This document shows, piece after piece, positions 1 through 11,757 of a stretch of 64,000 bases of DNA (positions are counted from its first letter, which is position 1; each line of letters starts with the position of its first letter). The translations under genes and the position numbers were made by a program. The DNA is from Incurvaria masculella. Taxonomy: Eukaryota > Arthropoda > Insecta > Lepidoptera > Incurvariidae. The notes beneath the pieces are model-generated. The model was not told the DNA's origin and searched no databases. It saw only the letters and a program-made list of their open reading frames with translations. Where the stretch lies: NCBI GenBank assembly GCA_946894095.1, contig OX335655.1, positions 6,696,001 to 6,760,000 on the forward strand. The letters are read 5' to 3'.

Positions 1-1425
1 TTATATACCATCAGTTGAGGAGTTTTGTCTTTTTTACACATACATACCCAGTGTTAAAAAATCGTTTAAGCAACATTCAGTAACTTTTTCCCATTGAGAA
101 AAAGGTAAATTCATTTATTTTTATTCAAATGATAACGGATTTCAGCAATGTAGAATAATTGGCGTACATGCAAAATTCGAGTGCTTTTGTTGCTCATTCT
201 GAAATGGGCATTGCCCTTTGTATGAAAAATGTGTAAGCCTCAAAAATTCCACAGACGCCTAGCTCGATGAAATAAAGCTGTTGTTATATTATTTTGGATT
301 CAGACAAGAAATGCACGAATGATCATCTTTCTTTGTGTGGGAAATGATAGTACCCTTTAAATAAATAGACTCTGCCTTTTGTCTATGGGAAGTTAAATTC
401 TCATTGCTACCGAAGTTATAACACATGGTCATAGATGATTTGCTCGTATTGATGATATGCCAATAGGAGTATATATATAATGCATACATATACCAGCATA
501 AGTACCATAATGTGTTCTCAAGCAGCTGCTAAAGAATTTATAAAATCTGTGTTGGGTACGTGGACTCATCCTTAAAGTGTCCTAGGGCTCTAACCATGTT
601 TGTAAAGAATTAAACATGATAGTTTTCTCAACTATGACCTGTACGCTGAAGGTACATATGTACCTTCGTCAGACTCTTTATGTTCTGCCTGGTGAGGGAA
701 GCTATTCCGTGTTATAGGTTAGGACTAATATTATAACAATTATGTATATTGTGAAGCGTATGTGTTCCGGGCACATTAAATTGGCTTTGTAGTAAGTTTG
801 TTGGTAACACTTTTGGCTTGAAACGTAAACTTTTTTCCGTCTTTGTTTGTCTGCTAGGGACAGAAATGTATAAAAAGATAAATTCTTGTTGTGTTATAAC
901 CGAGGTGAACATATATCTTGTTTATTGTTTTCTACTTTACTAGGTATCATCAATCTTAAAAGTGTTTCCAATATTGATGTAATGTTGATTAAAATAAAGA
1001 CTTTTCAACTAAATTTAATAAAATATGTTTTTGTAAATATTATTAAAATACGTTCTACACGGTTTTTTTACAACCTACATACCTGTCTTAATTTTTAAAG
1101 GTTAAGATGGCAAAGAATTATTACTATTGTAGTATTCATGTCATTCAATGATTTTGTCGTTACTGTATGCATACTAAAGTGTAAACATTTTTTAAATGCA
1201 TCGAATTTAAATGATTAATAAATATGTATAGTTTGCAAGCCACACTTCAAATGTGATGAATTTGTTTTATTTCAATAGTAATTTAGGTGGCCTGGGGCCC
1301 AGACCACATGTGGATCATATCACATTGTGAAATGTTTATTTCATTGTAAATTCGGAACCCGTTTAAAGCCATGCATAATTCTAAGCGTGCACTGCAGTAG
1401 ACTGCATGAAAATAGGGGGATACCT
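1..1425. other. AT-rich intergenic DNA, no gene seen
   Basis: Only short, low-complexity open frames with no recognisable domain or splice structure are present on either strand. No repeat with clear ends was recognised here. Confidence 0.5.
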
Positions 1426-1590
1426 GGCGTAAGATGTGAGAAAATATGTGAAGGGATTCAATCAATTCTGAACCAATTGGAAGTTTGTGTCTTATCTCCT
1501 GCGCTCTTATTAGGTAGAATAGTTGACATGCGCTCCTGATTGGTACAGAATTGATCGTTTTCCCTCACATATTTTCTAACATCTTACGCC
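1426..1590. repeat. MITE with about 29-bp terminal inverted repeats
   Basis: The left end GGCGTAAGATGTGAGAAAAT is matched in inverted orientation by the right end, which closes with CATCTTACGCC. The arms differ at a few positions and enclose about 100 bp without an open frame. This is the form of a non-autonomous DNA transposon; the superfamily cannot be named. Confidence 0.7.
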
Positions 1591-3192
1591 GGTTCAGCCC
1601 CTGGACTGCTGCAAATTCGAACGGACTCGAAGTTCATATTTGTTCTAACTTCAAACATTTGACTGGTACCGGAATAACAAAAAAGCCACACGTTAGTTTT
1701 ACTTGAACTCCAAATTCCGATTAAAATAGCGCGGTACACACGCTGATTACTGAAGCAAAAACTTCAATTGGAAGCAGAATTAATTCTGGACTGCTCCCCA
1801 GTGTATGTATGTATGAAACTAATTGTGACCCTATCAGGGGTCTGCTCTTTATGCCTCAAAAAGCAAGCAAAACTTCAGCCTATAGCAATTGAATTGTTTT
1901 GATGCATTAAGTTTGCAATTAATGCATATTCATCGGTAAGTTTATTCTAATACATACCATACCGCCTCTTTCCCGAAGGCAAAGATGATGAGAGCGCGTT
2001 ACAATAAGGTCACAGTAGTTCATAGACGTTCTTCGATTACATGTGCTAACCTTTAGCCTTCAAAGGCTACGGGCCGAGTGCACGAAAGGACAAAAAATCA
2101 AAATCAACGTCAAAGTATGATTAAACACGTCACTTTGTGTTGACAGTATGGAAGGAACTCTATGCGGTTCACTAAAAGTGACATGTTTGAACATTGATTA
2201 ACTCTGCCGTCTCTTCGTGCAATCGGGACTAAATTATTGACCTGGGAATGCCAAGCTGCCAATTAAGGAAACGAACTACAAACTATATAAAAATGTGTTC
2301 CATAATTGGTTATCGACTAATGGCTCTGAGAAGTAAGAGTACAAATTGAAACACTGCAATTAAATACTTTTATTGAAAACAATAAAAAGATTTCACACTT
2401 TGGTTATCAAAATTGTAATGCTTACAAAATATGAGAAGATTAACAAAACGAGATAATTTTTAAGATCTTTACAAGCAACTTCTGATAGTAACAGAGGGGA
2501 GATTAGACATTCGCAAAACTGAAAAGCGAGGCTAATTATCTATAAACTTGAAACAAAACTAATAAAAAAATACATTAAGCTTTTGATTTCATAGCCCTTG
2601 ACAAAAATATAGTACTAAATTGTATGCTCATGCAATCATTTTACTTACATAAATATATATGATACAAAGTTATTGCCCTAAGGCCTGATGTCGGGTTTTT
2701 TTAAATCATTTCTGCACATCATCAACAACTCTACCCGCACATACATTTCTTACATAATGAGATAGACAAACTTATCACATGCGATTGATAGATCAAATGA
2801 AATGATTATTGTACACGAGAGGCCTTAATTACGGGTTACAATAGGTTTACACCATTTAATAGAGCAGGCATTCGAGGGATAGACACGTGTCACGTTCGTG
2901 GTCACGAATGTCACGACCAAAAACGTCCGATGTCACTAACTCAAATTAATAAGATATCGGTAATGTCGTATCCATTAATAGAGTCGAGACTTCAAGATTT
3001 ATATTATTACTATATTATTTCATATTTCTACACAAATATAAAAATCCATGGTGTAAACCTGCGCAAACGAAGAGCACAGCGATATTTCGATAAATGATTT
3101 ATAACTCGTGATAGGGCCTCGGAGTGCATCTATCTATCAGGCAACGAGGAAGTAGCTGACTGAGGTGGGGTTGGGGGGGGGGAGGGAGACAG
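1591..3192. other. AT-rich intergenic DNA downstream of the first SDR gene
   Basis: It holds one 160-bp MITE (listed separately) and a G-rich run near 3165-3185 just past the SDR stop codon. No coding exon was found. Confidence 0.5.
2071..2230. repeat. MITE family C (GGGCCGAGTGCACGAAAG ends)
   Basis: A 160-bp element with imperfect terminal inverted repeats: it opens with GGGCCGAGTGCACGAAAG and closes with CTCTTCGTGCAATCGGGAC. Inside, AAACACGTCACTTT and AAAGTGACATGTTT form a second, inner inverted pair, so the whole unit folds back on itself. Further copies lie at 6336, 42222, 44452, 44614 and, diverged, 52491. Confidence 0.75.
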
Positions 3193-6100
3193 CTAGCCGG
3201 CCAAGAAGCCGCCATCTATCGGAAGCTCCACGCCGTTGATCATGCTGGAGCGCTCGCTGAGCAGGAACACGACTGCGTTCACCACCTCGCTCACCTCGCC
3301 GAACCTGCGGCAGATGTCACAACTCAGAGCCCACATACAACAGTAGAACTGCGGATTACAACACCCACTGTCATTATATTAGCCCAACACACCGCATCAT
3401 CGTAGGAATTGGGTGCTATGCCAGGTATTCCTTTGTGAACACGGCTACATTGATCTGGATGGAAAAAAAAAATAATGCCGCTTAGACCATCTTCCAATGC
3501 GAGGGTACAAACCCAGACCATGCACTACTTTCTTTCCCTTTCTGGTAGATAAGTGCATTCGGTTACGAATGCAAGCTGTTCCATGACCTACAGTTTTCGT
3601 CAGTGACGAAATGCACTACACAACTCAGAAAGTGGTGAATGAACTGGTGGGGATTGGAACCCATAGCTCTGGGATGGAATGCAAGTCCATACGCCCCTGA
3701 GCCAGTAGCCACTCAACTTTCCTTGCTTGGTGCACTTTTTGCCACGTGCAATAAATTATCCTATGCACATGCTCTACGGCACCACAGAATTAGGACTTTT
3801 GAGGTAAAGACTGGCATAATTTTCAAGACAAAAGGTTCGATGGGAACATAAAATTCCACCCATATCCCAACATTGCATCCAAAGCTGGGCCAGTACTTAG
3901 GTATCGTAGAGGTCATATGAAGGAGAAAGACACAAGTTTGTGCAAATAATAAGTCACATCAACCTATAAGCGGGCGTAACATGATCTGAATGTTATCTTA
4001 TTTTTATAACATAGCACTCAGATTATGTTCGAAATATTTAGTGCTCATTATCTTAACAGGTGGTCGCTCAAATGAAGCCTAAGTGATAATAAATAAGAAT
4101 TCTAATTGAAAGCTCATATGATTTCACCCATTTTAATTGTAATGAAAGCCAGTTTTTTCATATAAGAGCATTTGAAAGGCACATTGAAAGAACATGCTTT
4201 ATCACAAGTTCAAAATCACTTAACTTTTGGCCCCAGTCATGTCAAGGCCACCCCAATCACGAATAGGACAAAAACTATATTTTTAAGATCATGGGGAAAC
4301 AATTTCTTTTGAATTAAATTTACTTTTCATTTCATTTTTTTTAACTTTTTGGTAGTCAAACTACACCAAGTTACGTCACAAAGATCCGCGGATTCGGTCA
4401 ACCCAGTAAAGAAGAACCCGGGGGAACCCGGAAAACTTCACGGGTTTACATAACATATTTTTAGACCGGGATAGATACGGTTTAAGAAGCACATTAAATC
4501 CAAAATGTTTTTTTTTTCTCAGAAATATATAATTTCATGTTCATATGCTTGCATTAAGTTTGCAACATTTAGCGGGGCCCGGAAGATAGAAAAAAAATTT
4601 AAAATGTATTAAAAAAATTTTTTTTTTAATGTGACGACATGGATGGCTAATACCACAAGTTCTGTCATGGTATTAGCCCAACACACCACATGGGAACTAG
4701 GTGCCATGCCAGGACCTTCCTTATATTGCACGGCTACATTGAACTGGATGGAAAACACGGACAATTTTCATTGCCGCTTCGACCATCGTTCATCCAATGC
4801 GATGGTACCAACCCGAGCGGGATAAACCCTACCACCTAGTAAGTAAGGAAGGGGACCTACAGTTTAACGTGGAATCCGAACCACGGCCAGCCTCTCTCAC
4901 CCATCCAAGACCAGACCGGACCCAGCGTTGCTTAACTTCGGAGAGCGATCGCCGAAGTGTCGCGCCACTGGGCCACTGAGGCTGACAATATTGTTGCATC
5001 ACCTAGTATGGGAAGGGGACCACAGTTTTACATGGATTCTGAACCATGGAGCAGCTCGCAATCGTGACGAAATTTAGGTGACAAGTGGGACAACGGGCTC
5101 AGATCACTAACCGTCCGAGTGGAATTTTCTTGAGCATCTCTTTGGCCTTGTCAGGATCGGACCAGCCCACCTTTCCCATCTCCGTCATGATGACGGTCGG
5201 GTTGACGCAATTGACGCGGATGTTGTGCGGGCCCAACTCGATTGCCATTACTCGAGACATGGCATCCAACGCGCCTTTCGATGCACAGTAAACTGCGTGA
5301 TCTTTCAGTCCTGCCTGAAAAGTGAGCTTGCTATAATTTTATGCTACCAGATGGGGGATTCCAATTGACATATTAATACGTAAGGACAGGCCCTTTCATA
5401 CAAAATAAATGGAGCAACAAAAGTGGTTTTCTATGCGTCACGTGGATACCACTTTGTTCGCAGACAGCCGCTGGCTTTTGTCATGCGTGTGTGCATCGCC
5501 TTTGGCTAATAATACACTATAATTATGCCCAAATGTGTGGTAAAACCATGCAAAGATTACATCAAAGATGAAATATCGGAATACCGCAACAGGCGACAGG
5601 ATTGTATGAAAGTCCTTACCTTTTCCATATCACTCACTGCCCATTCCAGAATAAAATACGTGTCATGCCAGAAACTACGATAGCCGTTTTGATAATCTCT
5701 TTTAGAATACTGTAATACCAATCCAGTTTATAGTTTTGCATAAATATGGCTTACTGATTAAAAAGCATGACAACGCTTTAAATTTGTTTACGTAACTAGA
5801 TATGGATGGCTAATGCAACACCAACTGTGACATTAATAGTAAGTTTTAAGAATAACATTAACCTTAAGTTTTACGTAGAATCCAACCATGAACCTTGAAT
5901 CCCTTAGTCGCCTCTTACGACAGGCAATGGGCCTGATTGTATTTTTTTTTCCGTGCTAGAACCCACACGGCACAATAATAAATTAAATCTAAAAAAGGAA
6001 ATCCGTTCTAGTGAGTAGTGATATTGATTTTTATCAATAACATGTTGGCTTACCTTTGAAGCTTGCGATGAGATATTGACTATGGCACCTCCCGTCTTGT

Positions 6101-9100
6101 TTTCAATCATTTTCTTGGCAACTATCTGACTGATGTTCATTACAGCTTTTACATTTATGGAAAATAGTCTGCAAGAAAAGACAAAACCTGTTTTCATAAC
6201 ATCATTGAAGAGAGCTGGTATGATTCTAGTAATTTTAAGCATTATATGTGGAGTTACTTAGTTTTATACCTTATGAATAAGAAAAAGTCTAAGTACTGAT
6301 TATTATTATTAAATTGAAGATTAGAAACAAACTAAGGGCCGAGTGCACAAAAAATCTAAATCAACGTCAACGTATGTTTAAACACGTCACTTTGGTATGT
6401 ACAGTATGGAAGGAACTCCATGCGGTTCAATAAAAGTGAAGTGTTTGAACATTGATTTACTCAGCCGTCTCTTCGTGCAATGGGGGCTAAGTACTCGAAG
6501 TTTATCATTATTAATGAGAAAAAATTAAGCAAGTATAAATATCAGATATTGAGCACAAAGAGAAATCATGGGTTTTGCTTTGACAACTTGTACAGTAGAA
6601 ACAGATTAAACATAATATTTATACTATTTGATAGGGCTTCTGGTCACATGCAGATTGTTATTTTACTGGCCTAACATGATAGATTATTCCTGCATGATTA
6701 TTCTCTTAACAAGAATAATATCAGAGAGAAGTAAAATAACACCGTATTCCAAATTTCTGTACATAAAAAGGTGGCCCTTCCCGGCGGGACTAACTAATTC
6801 GCGGGCATGGTACAAAACTGTGGTATTGCGCTCTGGAACCTTCTCTGTTTCAAAGAAAAAGACAGGCTCAGGCAAGATGAGGAGGATGCGAAATGTCCAC
6901 AAAGCAGACAATGCGCATAGTGCTTGATTTGGTAAGATTTAGGTTTTTTTTTTATTATTAATGGACTTAATGGACTAATCCACGAAAATGTATCTGTCTA
7001 CCATATTGAATGAAAATCTGTTATAGTGATTGGCAAGATTGAAGAACAAACTCCAATCTATATATATAATAAAATCGTAGTTTTACCGTGCCTGAGCCCA
7101 TAGTCCCAGCTGTCACCTACATAAATTGGCGTTTAAAGCAAACCGATCGACTGGCGTTTTCAAATATATGGAGACATTGAGCAAAAAAATAATTGGGATA
7201 TAGAAGGAATAAGTAACAGAACGTAAAAAAACCCTTTTCTTCGAATTTTTGTCTGTTTGACGGTTTGTCTGTTCATTTCTGCCTGTGCATCACGCAAAAG
7301 CCACTCATTTGATTCAAAATTTAATCAAGGTGGCAATCAAGCATATACCTCTTCCTTCAAATGACGACTATCTAATACTTTGAATCTGATTCTTTATTGA
7401 CATGGGTTATATGAAAAATACTTACTTATCAAAGGATTCAGGCGAACTTTCCAAAAACGGTTCGCATATGGCCATTGCGGCATTGTTAACGAGCGCATCA
7501 AAATGTCCTAGAGCGTCTACCGTCCTCCGGGTGCTATCCCAGTCCTCCACGTCGACGGCCACGATGTCGATGGAGGGGTACTCGTTCTGGAGGGTCTCGA
7601 GGTGCGACCGGGTGCGCGAGAGCGCAACGATGTTGGCTCCGGCCCTCCACAGCTCTATTGCGATGCCACGCCCGATACCTGGTGCAGAAATGGAATTTAT
7701 CAGGTGCTTCATACATTTTCAAAATTAAATAACTTTTTTAGTTGTATCCCGTGATGGATGAATACATTTTTCATACAAATTTGACCGGAATTTTCTGGGA
7801 GCGAAATAGAATGAACATTAAATAAAACTACAAATAACTATGTACTTATTGCTAATTAAAACGTTTTGGATATTTCACACTTTAGTGCTCTAAACGTGAA
7901 TTGTCCATACTACATTAATTGCATGTTTTTTCAAAATTTTCAGGAAACTTTTGAAGTTTTGCTGACTCAATCATTTCTCAAGCTTCAGAGTTAAACTTTT
8001 TGAGCTCTCTGAAGTTAGATATATTTGGGTCTAAACTAAGCATTCTGTTTCATATTTCCTCACTGACATTTGTTATTGAAGCCTTGCTATGCTTGCGCCA
8101 GATAAGGAGGCAATAAGGTACATTCAACCCATTACGCGGCTATCAAGAAACATGAAATGGGGTGAGACAGAGCAGCCCATGGCCTGTACCGTAATTCATA
8201 AATGTGATTAATTTAGGGTACTATTACATCCAATGCAGTACATGTGCTGATGTCGGATTTGCCTACAGTATTTGACCTACCTACAAATATTTTGCAGTTA
8301 TCACTTTTTGCCATGTTTTTTAGGTCACACTATGCAACCAAGATGGCAGGTGAATTCGAGCAGAAAAGCGCGGACGGTCGATATTTATGATGGCTTAAAT
8401 TGGGTAAAATTGTTTTTGATCCACTTTAAAAATGACACTAAATCATGCTGTTTCTTTCAGGCTTAACCTGTACAAATGGTGTTAAGCGTTACTTATATAA
8501 TAAAAAAATATAGATATTGTGTCATAATAAACACTTCTAGGAGGGTCCATGGGCTGCTTTGGTAAATTCGTGAAAAGCATTATAACATAGCAGAGAAATT
8601 TTACTTTAAACTGTGTGACGCTAGGCACACATTATAAGTTAAATTTTACAGTGCTTCTATGAATAGATTCATCATGCACATCAGCTAGATGCACCGGCCG
8701 CGCGGCTCGTTTGGAGACAGTAGTAGCAATAACACATGAAGCTTCGACTGAGCCAATAGATAGTAATAGATACTTTTATTTTTGCAGTAATGCCAAAAAT
8801 ATTAATTGTAATAGTAATAGTATAATATTTAGTAAAGGCCTGACATTTGCAGCAGCCTGACATAGCACCAATAAACATATAGCATGCGTTAAATGATGTA
8901 AGTCTGTAGAGAAAGAGAAAGAAGTATGTAGGATCATAGCGTATGGCGCTCTATCATCTCTGCCTGCCCCTATGGAAAATCAGCATGATTGTTTTTTTTT
9001 TTTTTATGTGACAGGACATGGATGGCTAATACCACAAGTTCTGTCATGGTATTAGCCCAACACACCACATGGGAACTAGGTGCCATGCCAGCGCCTTCCT

Positions 9101-9870
9101 TATATTGCACGGCTACATTGAACTGGATGGAAAACACGGACAATTTTCATTGCCGCTTCGACCATCGTTCATCCAATGCGATGGTACCAACCCGGGCGGG
9201 ATAAACCCTACCATCTAGTAAGTAAGGAAGGGGACCTACAGCTTAACGTGGAATCCGAACCACGGCCAGCCTCTCCAACGGTCGAATGGTCACCCATCCA
9301 AGACCAGACCGGACCCAGCGTTGCTTAACTTCGGAGAGCGATCGCCGAAGTGTCGCGCCACTGGGCCACTGAGGCTGACGACGGTTTTGTGCATTTAAAA
9401 AAGTAATAACTAATACTGCACCTACTGTCATGATATTCGCCCAACAAACCGGATTACTGAAGAAGCTAGGTGCCATCCCAGGAAAGGAATTTGTAGTTTT
9501 CGTGGGTTGGTTCTTTGTAGGTACATATTTTTGTGTTCAGTATTTTTTATTAAATTTGATTCAAAAAGAATGTTCGAGTAATGGTGAAGTAAGTCTAAGT
9601 AAATTAATGTTCGTAAGAACTTTTATAAAGCACAAGTAGATACTTATGTATGTGGTCGATTAAAATGTGTAATAGAATCAAAAATAAAAAAACTTCTGGG
9701 GGTAAATTAGGTAGATAGGTGCAGAGAACGTTTGTATGAAGCAATGTTTCATAAGATGATGGTATCAACCGAAACAGCGCTGATTACAAGTCACGTAAAT
9801 AAAAAAGAACTTAGTTACCTTGCCCGGCACCAGTCACCAAGATGCGTTTGCCTTTGAAGGAGATCTCCAT
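3193..9870 (-). CDS. SDR-family carbonyl reductase, dicarbonyl/L-xylulose reductase-like (copy A)
   Basis: Spliced CDS, exons 9819-9870, 7426-7678, 6054-6168, 5112-5314 and 3193-3304; 244 residues, the same length as human DCXR. It should reduce alpha-dicarbonyl or ketose substrates with NAD(P)H in the cytosol. Visible motifs: cofactor loop TGAGQGIG (residues 13-20), SRT at 38-40 (the Arg typical of NADPH preference), NNAA at 82-85, Asn107, Ser136, and Tyr149-x3-Lys153 in YCASK, so the catalytic tetrad is complete. The C-terminus [11 protein letters not shown] fits the family. Introns fall in phases 1, 2, 0, 2, all GT-AG, exactly as in the downstream paralogue. The start is the only ATG in frame just before [10 protein letters not shown]. 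Introns carry SINEs and MITEs but coding sequence is unbroken. The exact substrate is unknown; the exon model is mine. Confidence 0.9.
3350..3716 (-). repeat. SINE, tRNA-derived head, degenerate
   Basis: Lies in intron 4 of SDR copy A. On the minus strand it runs from a decayed tRNA-like head near 3716 to the shared SINE body (the 'ATTAGCCCAACACACC' block reads on the plus strand near 3380). The poly(A) end seen in the complete copies is missing. Confidence 0.6.
4609..4984 (-). repeat. SINE with 5S rRNA-like head and poly(A) tail
   Basis: Read on the minus strand, it begins near 4984 with a TGGCCCAGTGGCGCGACA block that resembles a tRNA A box. A 5S rRNA-like segment follows (CTCCGAAGTTAAGCAACGC, then CTTGGATGGGTGA), then the body shared with the other SINEs here, and it ends in a run of A (plus-strand T run at 4609-4628). 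It lies in intron 4 of SDR copy A. Confidence 0.75.
6336..6488. repeat. MITE family C
   Basis: A copy of the GGGCCGAGTGCAC... element, in intron 2 of SDR copy A, with both ends present. It is slightly shorter than the copy at 2071. Confidence 0.75.
7085..7200. repeat. Fold-back element family E, one-arm fragment
   Basis: Matches one arm of the fold-back elements at 10361 and 36501, including CACCTACATAAATTGGCGTT and AAACCGATCGACTGGCGTTT. The opposite arm is absent. Confidence 0.55.
8990..9382 (-). repeat. SINE with 5S rRNA-like head, best preserved copy
   Basis: On the minus strand the head keeps GAAGTTAAGC (plus 9323-9332) and TGGATGGGTGACC (plus 9288-9300), which are the A box and C box of a 5S rRNA internal promoter. 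A tRNA-A-box-like TGGCCCAGTGGCGCGACA lies upstream near 9351-9377. The body matches the tRNA-headed SINE at 43003, and the 3' end is a run of A (plus T run 8991-9005). It lies in intron 1 of SDR copy A. Confidence 0.8.
9405..9488 (-). repeat. SINE body fragment
   Basis: A second, truncated piece of the same SINE body abutting the 8990 copy. It contains CTGTCATGATATTCGCCCAA and the following TAGGTGCCAT block. Confidence 0.5.
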
Positions 9871-10360
9871 GCTGCCTTTGCCTTGCCTCACACGTGCTCA
9901 CACAGCTGCCGAATGATCAGTAAAATCAAACTGACGGTGCGAGCTGTGCGAGCTAGTGGAACTAAAGCCGGCTCGTCATAAAAACAACAACTGAATTTGA
10001 GCGAAATCACAGAACTACCAAAGAATATTTACCAATTACCGTGATCGAATTGCTAACGTCCTGACAACAGAATAAAAAAAAATCTTTAACATTGGCTGTG
10101 TTCGGGCAACGTGCTCAGAGCCATTCGGTGCAAGAAGGCGCAAGAAATAGCGTTTTGGCTAACTGAAAGTTCCGTGTACCTACTTCGGCCGTTTTCGCTG
10201 ACCATATAACGGTTAATAGAAATCAGTTGTAGCGATATCGTGTGATTGAAAAAGAAGTCCTTTTTCATCGAAGCGCTGTCCCTAATAAAATGTAAATAAT
10301 TTTTGTTTTATCAAATTTGTATTATAATGTTAACCATGTCTCAAAAAGAGCAGCGCCGGT
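9871..10360. other. Upstream region of SDR copy A
   Basis: Should hold the 5' UTR and promoter of the minus-strand SDR gene; no TATA box was identified with confidence. From about 10095 to 10260 it shares, in inverted orientation, a block with 26200-26360 that includes CCGAATGGCTC and AAAACGCTATTTCTTGC, so part of it is repeat-derived. Confidence 0.45.
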
Positions 10361-10692
10361 AGTCTCAGTTCTCACCTAAATTGGCGTTTACGTAACTTCG
10401 AAGTTCCGTAAAAACGTCAAACTCCATACAAGTTGCTCCTAGATATTCTGTGGTTTTACTTTTTCAAGCTGTCAAAGTCAAACTCGGACTTCCGATTTGT
10501 ATGAAAACGCTGAGTCGACGTAAATGGCAACGTCGACGTATTAACGGCAACGTTGAGTAAGCTGTCAAATCAAACTCGGACTCCCAAATGTTAGTTCGCT
10601 TAACGCCCACTGCGCGCGCTTTTAAATTTCTCTATACATTTGAAAACGTCAGTCGATCGGTTTGCCGTAAATGCCAATTTAGGTGACAACTG
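10361..10692. repeat. Fold-back element family E
   Basis: Begins with CTCACCTAAATTGGCGTTTA and ends with the inverted form TGCCAATTTAGGTGACAACT. The inner part carries GTCAAACTCGGACTTCC-type blocks in both orientations. Related copies are at 36501-36837 and, partial, 7085 and 26165. Confidence 0.7.
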
Positions 10693-10826
10693 ATCTCTCT
10701 ACTCTTCACTACTTCACTCAAAAACGTTGCTACTTTTCGGTGCTCGCACGGCGGTTAGGTTAGGTTCCAAAAATAAATTACACGAAACTGTCACACATGG
10801 TCACACTGAATGTTATTCACACTAAG

Positions 10827-10974
10827 GTACAGTCGTTACTTATCAAATGTATACACTGGAAAGAGAAGGAATTTCTAAGTCCCTTTTACTCTATGGTTGA
10901 CGTCAGCATGTCAGATAGAGATCTCAAATTTGTCTCTATTTCCGGTGTATAGATTTCAGACAAAACGACTGTAC
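10827..10974. repeat. MITE with GTACAGTCGTT ends
   Basis: The left end GTACAGTCGTT and the right end AACGACTGTAC are exact inverted copies. TATACACTGGAAA and its near inverse TTTCCGGTGTATA extend the arms. Total length is 148 bp. Confidence 0.75.
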
Positions 10975-11757
10975 ACTACTTTTAAGTCGTCAATTTCTTG
11001 AATGCCGCGCCGCTCGGCCATCGCGCTATTCGCGGTAGCCACTTAATTTTTGCCGCGGCCCGAGCACAAAAACCGTCGCAGTGTTATGTGTATTCGATAC
11101 GCGTTAGTTCTACGGCATTGCGATGTACATACGGCGGCCCGCAGCATGAGCACCCAAAAGATTTTGAGTGTCGTACCTTTCTTCAAACTTGCTACGTGTT
11201 GCAATTGGATTGTAGGCCCTAATCGGAGTTCTAAGCTCATGCGAAAAACCGGTCGATAGTAGCATAGAAAGATGTGTAAGCCCGAGTTATTTTCTATTGA
11301 GTTAGTTAAACACTTCAGAGTCTGCGTTTTTGTGCTTAGCGTTTTGTTATTCACAACCGGCTGCCTAGAACCTTCCTTAAGTCCTGTTTTGACGTTCGTG
11401 TCCATCACACTGTGCGTCGCAAGTAGCAATCTTTCGCTGCTTGCCCAGTCGAGCACCCAAAACGTCGCAACAATTTTGAGTGATGAAATCCAAATCAAGT
11501 CCATGCAATTTAACGCTTACGCAAAAGATCAGTCGCCCCGTATTTCGAAATATGGGTGATTAACGAACACAAATTCGCATTTACTTATTTTTTGACGTTA
11601 TCCAGCTCCAGTTATCCAGAAGTTGGTATCGTCGTCCCATTAACTAATAGCCGACACAGCACTACCGCTTCTTTCCGAAAACGCTTGAATAGAGTACCTA
11701 GAGATGTGGGGTTGGGCTGAAATAAGTCAGTATAATTTTATTCAACATTCATTTATT
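10975..11757. other. Spacer between SDR copies, no gene recognised
   Basis: A moderately GC-rich stretch with long overlapping open frames on both strands but no recognisable protein. GAGCACCCAAAA followed by ATTTTGAGTG occurs twice (about 11141 and 11451), with a looser third match near 11062, which suggests an old repeat rather than a gene. Confidence 0.4.

Noticed and set aside
5904..6242. A 112-residue minus-strand gene
   Set aside because: It is exon 3 of SDR copy A read through into both introns.
9288..9336. A 5S rRNA gene
   Set aside because: Only the internal promoter part resembles 5S rRNA. It is joined to a SINE body and repeated at other SINE copies.
11043..11504. A 153-residue minus-strand gene
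   Set aside because: The opposite strand is also open over most of it, no domain or splice pattern is visible, and short direct repeats suggest repeat-derived sequence.
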